Source: Candidatus Altimarinota bacterium
GTDB lineage: Bacteria > Patescibacteriota > Gracilibacteria > BD1-5 > UBA6164
Length of the DNA: 5,156 nt
NCBI GenBank assembly: GCA_027066255.1
Contig: JAMOOA010000198.1
Location: 1-5,156, forward strand
Direction: 5' to 3'
A model generated the notes under the pieces. That model saw nothing but the letters and a program-made list of their open reading frames with translations. It was not told the origin of the DNA and made no database searches. Both the position numbers and the translations under genes were made by a program. Shown here one piece after another: positions 1 to 5,156 of the stretch. Position 1 is the stretch's first letter. Each line of letters starts with the position of its first letter.

Positions 1-16
1 ATATATTTTCAATACA

Positions 17-1444
17 TTATATTCCTCGACCTCTTGGAGTATCACCATCATGTAATACAGCATCAGAATGCAATAATTTTACTGCCTTTGCTGAATCTCT
101 AACCTTTAAAGCACTTCTCTCTAACATCTGCTTTTCGAAATCTTCCAGTAGTGTTCTTCGTAGTCATTTTTGTCTCCACTCCGAATCTGGACCACATTTT
201 GTAGCAATATCTCGAGCTAAATCTAATGCGTCCAGAATTGCCTGATTAGCTCCTTGCCCTTTGAATGGACTCATCGGATGGATTGCATCTCACAGGAGCG
301 TGATATTTCAGAAATTCTCCAAAAATTCTGGTTCAAGTACTTCTCTATCATATACTGGATACCCTGAGATGAGAGAAGCGTCTGTCGCACCGAGTATTTC
401 AGGAATAGGTGTATGCCAATTTCACAATCGACGAGTTCCCTCCTGTTTTAATGCTTCAGGGCCCTTCTTGCTCAATATCTTCGCGTCTTCTTCAGGCATC
501 GGAAAACTGAGTTGCCACATAATAGTATTCTCATCATAAGGCATCATATATATTCGTTCGTGTCCATTCACCGTCTGGAAAACAGTTGCTCAGTCCAGAA
601 GTGGACTCGAGATATCACTCAATGCCTCAAGAGGACAAATACCTAGTATCACAATACAACCCAGATATTGAAGTGGTGAGCTATCTTCTCCTATCAATAA
701 ACTACGAACACAACTACGTATACCATCTGCTCCAACCACTAAATCAGCTGTAGTTCTTTGTTTCCTGTCACCCACTTGAAACTCCAATTCAATCTGTCAT
801 TTTGAATTTTGAGATAGATCTTTCAAGCGATACCCCCACAAAAAACCTCTATCATCATGCAATTGACCTAGTAATTCAGAACGCAGAGCCTGTCTTGAAA
901 TATGTATATTTCTTCGTTTTGTTGTTTTTAAAATTTCTGTTTCTATCCATTTTCTTACACCCCATTCTCCGATGATTTTTCCTGATGTATTATGTACCAC
1001 ATGTCTTGTAGAGGTCAGACCATCTTTTAGTTCAAATACCCCCAATCATTGGGTGGCTTTACTTGCTTGTTGAAGTGTCAATCCGTATCCTTGAGCGCGC
1101 GCATCAAAACTCTCATCTCGCTCATACAGCGTATAAGGAATTCCCCTGTGAAGGCAAGCAACAGCAAGAGCTATTCCTCCTATCCCACCACCAATTATCG
1201 CAATAGTTGGATAATTTTTTGTATCCACTTCAGGGATATTATCGCAAGACACCAAACCAGAACCAGTACAATCTCGACATATATCTATATGGGGTATGAG
1301 TATTTTTGGCTGAGTCACTCAGGCACGTCCTTCTTCGAAATACTTAAGACGTCTTGCATAACGACGGCGAGCTCGCTTCGAAATAGTAAGCGTTATTTTT
1401 CCACGTCACCCACATCTCTCACAAGGTTTATGATAACATCTCAT
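17..1444 (-). CDS. FAD-dependent monooxygenase with N-terminal CxxCxGxG zinc-knuckle extension (code 25)
   Basis: Read with UGA as Gly, this is one complete 475-residue frame ending in TAA. ATG at 1444 is chosen because an in-frame TAA lies two codons upstream and the cysteine-rich N-terminus follows at once. Nine in-frame TGA codons occur (plus-strand starts 164, 290, 308, 422, 590, 797, 1046, 1319, 1406). Residues 1-70 hold CERCGGRG (8-15) and CRDCTGSG (56-63), two DnaJ-like CxxCxGxG knuckles around a very basic stretch (23-34). The flavin domain follows: GGGIGG (85-90, FAD Rossmann loop), Glu108 at the end of the second strand, LVVGADGIRS (235-244, the DG motif), and GDAIHPMSPFKGQGAN (385-400, GD motif and FAD-closing loop). 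These are hallmarks of PF01494 flavoprotein hydroxylases, which use NAD(P)H and O2 on aromatic or polycyclic substrates. Substrate is unknown; no signal peptide is seen, so it is probably cytosolic. The zinc-knuckle fusion is unusual and its role is unknown. Confidence in the flavin family is high. Confidence 0.93.
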
Positions 1445-1471
1445 ATATTATATTTCTTAAGATTTTCAATA

Positions 1472-1499
1472 ATATTACTTAGTTTACTCAATAGTTCAA
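1472..1499 (-). promoter_or_regulatory. Candidate promoter for the monooxygenase gene
   Basis: On the minus strand TTGAAC (1499-1494), a 16-base spacer and TAATAT (1477-1472) form a plausible sigma-70-type promoter. It lies just upstream of the monooxygenase ATG at 1444 and downstream of the tRNA terminator. No convincing Shine-Dalgarno sequence precedes the ATG. In AT-rich DNA such a match arises easily, so this is tentative. The rest of 1445-1547 shows nothing else I can name. Confidence 0.35.
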
Positions 1500-1547
1500 A
1501 CCCAGTTCCCTGCTCCTCATTTCACTAAATGTATCAATTCTTTCGTC

Positions 1548-1576
1548 AAAAAAAAATCGCTTATCATAGCGATTTT
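1548..1576 (-). terminator. Intrinsic terminator of the tRNA-Gly(UCA) unit
   Basis: On the minus strand AAAATCGCT (1576-1568), a six-base loop and AGCGATTTT (1561-1553) form a perfect 9-bp stem, followed by five more T residues (1552-1548). It lies 16 bases beyond the tRNA 3' CCA, so it should end the tRNA transcript before the monooxygenase gene. On the plus strand the hairpin is followed only by a broken T tract, so minus-strand use is favoured. Confidence 0.8.
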
Positions 1577-1592
1577 ATTCTCAAAAATGTAT

Positions 1593-1671
1593 TGGAGCGG
1601 GGGACGAGGTTTGAACTCGCACACCCAAGGGTTGAAGCCTTAGTACACTCACTCTATTATGTTACCCCCGC
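1593..1671 (-). tRNA. tRNA-Gly with anticodon UCA (decodes UGA as glycine)
   Basis: A 79-nt cloverleaf with encoded CCA can be folded by hand. The 7-bp acceptor is GCGGGGG (1671-1665) with CCCCCGC (1603-1597), followed by discriminator U (1596) and CCA (1595-1593). The D stem is ACAU/GUGU. The anticodon stem is UAAGG/CCUUG with loop CUUCAAC, giving anticodon UCA (1635-1633). The variable loop has 5 nt. The T stem is GCGAG/CUCGU with loop UUCAAAC. U73, G1-C72, C2-G71, G3-C70 and C35 are the identity features recognised by bacterial glycyl-tRNA synthetase; only C36 is replaced, by A. This fits the UGA-reading tRNA-Gly known in SR1 and Gracilibacteria. The short variable loop and 7-bp acceptor argue against tRNA-Sec, and U73 argues against tRNA-Trp. 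Oddities: the D loop (AAUAGAGUGA) lacks a GG pair, and two bases instead of one separate the D and anticodon stems. It has its own promoter and terminator. Confidence 0.93.
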
Positions 1672-1689
1672 AAAATCGCTATTTAGCGA
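1672..1689 (-). other. tRNA leader with hairpin and trailer-complementary segment
   Basis: On the minus strand TCGCT (1689-1685), AAAT and AGCGA (1680-1676) form a small hairpin, followed by TTTT directly against base 1 of the tRNA. The segment AGCGATTTT (1680-1672) is identical to the descending arm of the downstream terminator, so it can pair with AAAATCGCT (1576-1568) after the tRNA. The predicted transcript start near 1688 would include this segment. It could act in precursor folding or end processing; this is inferred from complementarity only. Confidence 0.4.
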
Positions 1690-1694
1690 GAAGG

Positions 1695-1723
1695 AGTATA
1701 TGTACAGAGCCCTTTTGTGTCAA
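1695..1723 (-). promoter_or_regulatory. Promoter of tRNA-Gly(UCA)
   Basis: On the minus strand a perfect -35 box TTGACA (1723-1718), a 17-base spacer and a near-perfect -10 box TATACT (1700-1695) are present. Transcription would start near 1688, giving a leader of about 17 bases before the tRNA at 1671. Sequence match, spacing and position agree, so the tRNA is likely transcribed strongly and on its own. Confidence 0.82.
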
Positions 1724-1732
1724 ATTTATTTT

Positions 1733-1760
1733 TTGCCTTTAGGATAGAAAAATATATAGT
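1733..1760 (+). promoter_or_regulatory. Candidate promoter for the plus-strand three-gene set
   Basis: TTGCCT (1733-1738), a 16-base spacer and TATAGT (1755-1760) lie upstream of the membrane-protein ATG at 1794, back to back with the tRNA promoter. An alternative -10 box TATACT occurs at 1767-1772 inside the palindrome AGTATACT, but has no good -35 box. The call is weak because the region is very AT-rich. Confidence 0.35.
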
Positions 1761-1793
1761 ACACAGTATACTTTACCATCAAATATCTTCCTT

Positions 1794-2522
1794 ATGAATC
1801 TGAATTCTGTTATATCTATTGCTGAAAAATTATATAATACTATTATGGGGAACGTTGAGAACCTTTGACCAAAGATCATTGGAGCTCTCCTCGTGATACT
1901 TTTTTGAGCTATTATCTCTTATGGAGTATATAGATGTATCATGTATGTATTTTGGAAGTTTAGCATAGATGAATTTATCGATAAGGTTTGGGATGGTTTC
2001 GAAGAACGTACAACTCAAATAGTTGATAAAAATCCTGATGATAATGCTCAAAAAACAGCTGAATTGTCGAAACCAAAAAAAGTACGTTACGATAAAATGA
2101 TAGCAAAAGCTACTTCCTACTATTTGTTTCTCTTGTTTTTCAGATGGGCTGTTATCATTGTTGAAATTACCGAGGTTGAGATCTTTCTACAAGACCTCAT
2201 AGCCTATCTCCCAAGCCTTTTTATCGGTATAACGATAGGATTTTTCGGTCTTAGATTTGCAAACTCTGTCCATGACATCATCTATCAAGCACTCGAACTG
2301 ACCAAAGAAAAAACCAGCAAGATAATCGCGACTTGAGCAAAAATCATTATCATGTTTTTCACGCTCATGATTATGCTCAACTACATAAAAATCGTTGATC
2401 AATTTATTATCAACGCACTCTTTCTTGGTTTTATCACCACACTCACTATTGCTCTTGGGCTTTCCTTTGGACTCGGAGGAAGAGATATAGCAAAACAAAT
2501 ACTCGAAAGTTTTAGAAAGTAA
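1794..2522 (+). CDS. Mechanosensitive-channel-like 'conserved TM helix' membrane protein (code 25)
   Basis: A complete 242-residue frame ending in TAA with three in-frame TGA codons (1866, 1905, 2334). The ATG at 1794 is the first in the frame after an upstream TAG at 1740; no Shine-Dalgarno sequence is visible. Five hydrophobic segments are seen at about 28-48, 109-127, 134-156, 182-201 and 205-227. A charged, probably cytosolic loop (about 65-105) follows the first. The first helix resembles the helix-plus-amphipathic-tail unit seen near mechanosensitive channels, and the end carries LGLSFGLGGRDIAK (221-234), typical of the 'Conserved TM helix' family (PF05552). The beta domain of MscS is absent, so it may be a reduced channel-like protein or an accessory membrane protein; function is not established. 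Its stop overlaps the next ATG as TAATG, which suggests translational coupling to the rRNA methyltransferase gene, although no functional link is obvious. Confidence 0.85.
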
Positions 2523-3889
2523 TGAAACAAGATTTTTTAGACTACATCTCAGAAACGTTTGAATTTTCAGAAGCAGAGCTTCAAGAATTTGAGGCTGCTT
2601 TGTCTATTCCACTCAAAAAAACCATTCGTGTAAATACTAATAAGATATCTATAGCAGACTTTCAGAAGCGTGCTCTAGAAAACAACTGGACTCTCACAGA
2701 AACATCTCTGTGAAAAAACATGTTCTATATAGATAGAGACGATACTTCTGTTGCTCTCTGACATACTCTAGAACACATATCAGGATACTTTTATGTTCAG
2801 GAACTGGCTGCGAGCAGCTCTCCCTATTATATGACTGATGATACAGTAGATGAAGGTGAATACACTATCCTCGACATGTCAGCCAGCCCTGGTGGGAAGA
2901 CCACACAACTGGCTGAGTATTATCCAAATTCCCTCATCATCGCGAATGAGATAGACAAAACTCGCATGCGACAGCTTCATGAAAACCTCGATAGACTTGG
3001 AGCAAAAAATAGCTTTGTTACCAACTATGATGGACGATTCTTGAAAAACTTTCCCGAGACTTTTGATAAAATACTCCTTGATGCTCCTTGTTCTGGAGAA
3101 GGAACAGCTTATAAATCTGACGATGCTCTCAAATACTGGAACCTCAAGAACATAAAACAGGTTGCTAAACTCCAGTTTCAGCTTCTTGAGTCAGCTTTTA
3201 TTGCGCTCAAAGTCTGAGGAGAACTCGTATACTCCACATGCACTCTCAACCGTATAGAAAACGAGGAAATCATCAACAAACTCACTGACAAATACTGAGA
3301 CTTTTTCAATATCATTTCTCTCTCAGACAATCTTGATACTCCCCTCATCCGTGCATGGCCACACAAAAACAAAACCGGATGATTTTTTGTAGTAAAGTTA
3401 AGGAAAAATAGTTCTTTTGAAATCGAGATAGACACAGAAAAACTCCAAACACACACCCAGGGATTTGAAAAAATCTCAAGAAAAGACAAGAAACAGATAT
3501 CGGGGTATCTGAAAAAAAGTTTTTGACTCAAGCTTTCAGGAAAGTTCTATGTCTACAGAAATGAAGTCTACTACACAGAAAAAAACATAGATTTCTTTTG
3601 GGAGCACTTCTTCCTTTTTAAAACAGGAATCAAGATAGGGAAACTCGAGAATGGTACATTTGAACCAAACTTTTTCTTATGAACAAACTTCTGAGTATTT
3701 GAAAAAAAGAGCATAGAAGTGGATAAAGAGTCTATAAATAGACTCTTGCGTTGAGAAGAGGTTGCTATGAATAATAGTACATCTGACGGGCATTATCAAG
3801 TATCTCACAACTCGTTTCTCGCGGGAATGGCACGAATAAAAAATGGAAAGATGAAGAGTGTACTAGAAAGTAGGTTTATGAGAAAATAA
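2522..3889 (+). CDS. rsmF: 16S rRNA (cytosine-C5)-methyltransferase, RsmF/NOL1-NOP2-Sun family (code 25)
   Basis: A complete 455-residue frame from ATG 2522 to TAA 3887-3889 with nine in-frame TGA codons (2711, 2759, 3215, 3296, 3380, 3524, 3680, 3692, 3752). It should transfer a methyl group from S-adenosylmethionine to C5 of a cytosine in rRNA. The SAM-binding motif is DMSASPGGKT (118-127; the usual AAPGG reads SASPGG). DAPCSGEG (187-194) supplies Cys190 for product release and YSTCTL (237-242) supplies the nucleophile Cys240. TGA encodes the first Gly of VGGELVYSTC and the Gly before FF in TGGFFVVKL, both conserved family positions. A C-terminal module with GTFEPNFFLG and LLRGEEV, ending in a basic tail, matches the RsmF-type PUA-like region, which RsmB lacks. 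Length fits RsmF. The start overlaps the upstream stop and the methylthiotransferase gene begins 11 bases later. The family is certain; the exact rRNA target is inferred. Confidence 0.93.
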
Positions 3890-3892
3890 GGA
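3888..3892 (+). promoter_or_regulatory. Shine-Dalgarno of the methylthiotransferase gene
   Basis: AAGGA ends 8 bases before ATG 3901 and overlaps the TAA of the preceding gene. It is the only clear ribosome binding site in the window and supports the chosen start and co-translation with the rsmF-type gene. Confidence 0.6.
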
Positions 3893-3900
3893 ATAAAATT

Positions 3901-5156
3901 ATGCAATACAAAGTCTTTGGCTGTAAGGTCAACAAATATTATACAGATAAGTGGCTTAATTCCGAATACCTCAGAGATAAAACGGGAACTTTTGTTGCGA
4001 GTTGTGTTGTGACTGATAATGCAAAGCGCAAGTGGATTCGCTTCGTAAAAAAAGAACTTCAAAATCTCTCTGGAACACAGAAGATATATATATCTGGATG
4101 TGGAGCATTCAAAGATGGAAAAGCTCAGAGTGATTTCTTCGGCCTCTATCCTGATCTTGCAGTATTTAAAGACAGAGTCGAAATACTTGATGAAGAACCA
4201 GTAAAAGATGCAAGGCCTAAAACTCCCCCTCCTGCTAACGCAGGTATCCCCCTCGATGAGGGGGAACAAATAGAGCCTCCTTCGCAAAGGGAGATGTCCG
4301 AAGGATGAGGACAGAGGGAGTTATGAAAAAACAAAATCAATCTTTCAAAACTCAAAAAACTCCAAAAAACTCAAATCTATACTAAGAAATTTATACTTAT
4401 CCAATGAGGATGTGATAGTTTCTGTACGTTTTGTCTCACTGTTAAAAAACGTGGAAGACACTATTATAGAGCCAAAGAAGATATCGTAGAAGAGATAGTT
4501 GAGTTTGAACAATCTGGAGGAAAAGAAGTCGTTCTCACAGGAGTCAATCTTTCAGCTTGGGGATTGGACACCACCAATGATATTCATAAATCTCGCTTTG
4601 CAGAACTCCTCAGATATATACTTGATAACACCTCTATTCCAAGAGTACGTATCTCATCTCTCTGACCAGAATTTATCACTGATGAGGTTCTCGAGATACT
4701 TACAGAAACACGCATTTATCCACACTTTCACTTTTCTATCCAATCAGGATCAAGTGATGTTCTCAAATCTATGGCTCGTCATTACGATAGAGGGTATATG
4801 AAGGAACTTCTACAAAAAACTCAAGATATCCAAAGAAAAGACGGAGTCGATATCTCTATAGGAGCTGATATCATTGTTGGATTTCCTGGAGAAACAGAAG
4901 AGGACTTTATCAAAACATATAATCTCGTCAAAGACTTCAACATCACCAAACTCCATGCATTTCCCTTTTCTGCACATACGATGGGAGAGTCTGTCCCTGC
5001 AGGGAGTTTCAAGAATCAAGTAAGTGAAGGAGATAAAAAAGACCGTATGAATCGTTTACTAGGTCTTGGAGAGAGAAATAGAGAAGCATTTATAGAATCT
5101 CAGAAGTGAAAAACACTCAAGGTTCTGATAGAAAGACAGTCTTGAAATACTTTTTC
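3901..5156 (+). CDS. tRNA methylthiotransferase, MtaB/MiaB family, radical SAM (3' end outside window; code 25)
   Basis: The first 418 codons of a radical SAM methylthiotransferase, which should add a methylthio group to a modified adenosine at tRNA position 37. The frame carries six TGA codons (4306, 4324, 4405, 4663, 5107, 5143). The N-terminal domain has the three auxiliary-cluster cysteines: FGCKVNKY (Cys8), ASCVVTDNAKRK (Cys35) and ISGCGAF (Cys67). GCKVN and CVVTDNA resemble MtaB (t6A-type) more than MiaB (i6A-type). The radical SAM motif CDSFCTFC gives Cys171, Cys175 and Cys178. Further matches are VVLTGVNLSAWG, RVRISSLGPEF, FSIQSGSSDVLKSMAR and ADIIVGFPGETEEDF. Just before the window edge GKTLKVLIE begins a TRAM RNA-binding domain, its Gly written TGA. 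The Pro usually found three residues after the CxxxCxxC motif is Val. Residues 108-141 come from a palindromic insert in the interdomain linker. The gene starts 11 bases after the rsmF-type stop. MtaB assignment is likely but not certain. Confidence 0.9.
4221..4322. repeat. In-frame multi-hairpin palindromic element inside the methylthiotransferase gene
   Basis: A 102-base block, clearly richer in G and C than its flanks, is bounded by inverted repeats AACTCCC (4221-4227) and GGGAGTT (4316-4322), extending to 10 bp with one mismatch. Inside are four hairpins: CCTGC/GCAGG (4231-4235 with 4240-4244), a perfect 8-bp TCCCCCTC/GAGGGGGA (4247-4254 with 4258-4265), CTCCTT/AAGGAG-like (4277-4282 with 4288-4293, one G-T) and TGTCC/GGACA (4295-4299 with 4309-4313). 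The length is exactly 34 codons, so the host frame is kept. The encoded stretch is rich in Pro, Glu and Gly, is probably disordered, and sits between two folded domains. It looks like a mobile or once-mobile palindromic repeat comparable in style to Rickettsia palindromic elements. No second copy is visible here, so dispersal is inferred. Confidence 0.75.

Noticed and set aside
1046..1318. GTG at 1318 as the monooxygenase start
   Set aside because: That start only appears because TGA at 1319-1321 is treated as a stop. The frame continues upstream through the first CxxCxGxG motif to ATG 1444, bounded by TAA at 1448-1450.
17..1444. A decayed, frameshifted or multi-stop pseudogene of a monooxygenase
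   Set aside because: Every interruption is TGA in a single constant frame, with no indels and no TAA or TAG, and all catalytic motifs are intact. Three other genes show the same pattern.
1049..1528. A 159-residue plus-strand reading frame
   Set aside because: It is the antisense shadow of the monooxygenase N-terminus, which has clear motifs. It has no recognisable domain and no ribosome binding site.
1593..1671. tRNA-Sec for selenocysteine at UGA
   Set aside because: tRNA-Sec has a longer acceptor stem and a long variable arm. This one has a 7-bp acceptor and a 5-nt variable loop, and UGA is used far too often and at glycine sites.
1529..1747. A 72-residue plus-strand reading frame
   Set aside because: It runs antisense through the tRNA, its terminator and its promoter. 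Its translation is the typical product of misreading a tRNA gene.
4247..4265. The strong 8-bp GC hairpin as a transcription terminator
   Set aside because: No T tract follows it on either strand, and it lies within an intact coding frame as part of a larger palindromic block.
3805..4287. A 160-residue minus-strand reading frame
   Set aside because: It is antisense to the methyltransferase end and the methylthiotransferase N-terminus, both strongly supported. It has no family features.
17..5156. UGA read as tryptophan (code 4, as in Mycoplasma)
   Set aside because: TGA falls on invariant glycines such as GDAIHP, VGGELVYSTC and the TRAM-domain Gly, and the UCA tRNA carries glycine rather than tryptophan identity features (U73, not G73).
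1..5156. CRISPR array, prophage or insertion-sequence transposase
   Set aside because: No regularly spaced direct repeats, no integrase or transposase motifs and no phage genes were found on either strand.

Overview
The window reads as a piece of a genome that uses genetic code 25, in which UGA means glycine. This code is known from the candidate-phylum bacteria Absconditabacteria (SR1) and Gracilibacteria (BD1-5). With the standard code the four protein genes look shattered. With UGA read as Gly they become four clean frames carrying 27 in-frame TGA codons, several at family-invariant glycines. The three gene ends in the window are all TAA. The DNA is AT-rich and compact. The sequence does not let me choose between the two phyla.

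Left part, minus strand (17-1444): one complete 475-residue FAD-dependent aromatic-type monooxygenase. It has an unusual N-terminal extension with two DnaJ-like CxxCxGxG knuckles. In the gap beyond it (1445-1793) lies a self-contained minus-strand unit: a near-consensus promoter, a tRNA with anticodon UCA and glycine identity features, and an intrinsic terminator. This tRNA is the molecule expected to decode the UGA codons of every gene in the window, so the decoder and its targets are both visible.

Right part, plus strand (1794 to the window end): a tightly packed, probably co-transcribed set. It holds a five-helix membrane protein of the mechanosensitive-channel 'conserved TM helix' type, then an RsmF-type rRNA m5C methyltransferase whose ATG overlaps the preceding stop (TAATG), then an MtaB/MiaB-type tRNA methylthiotransferase 11 bases later, cut by the window edge. 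Two of the three genes modify RNA of the translation apparatus.

The most unusual local structure is a 102-base, GC-rich, multi-hairpin palindromic block at 4221-4322 inside the methylthiotransferase gene. It is exactly 34 codons long, keeps the frame, and sits in the linker between the N-terminal iron-sulfur domain and the radical SAM core. This resembles the in-frame palindromic elements known from Rickettsia. It also contains an in-frame TGA, so it can only be translated through in a UGA-sense host.
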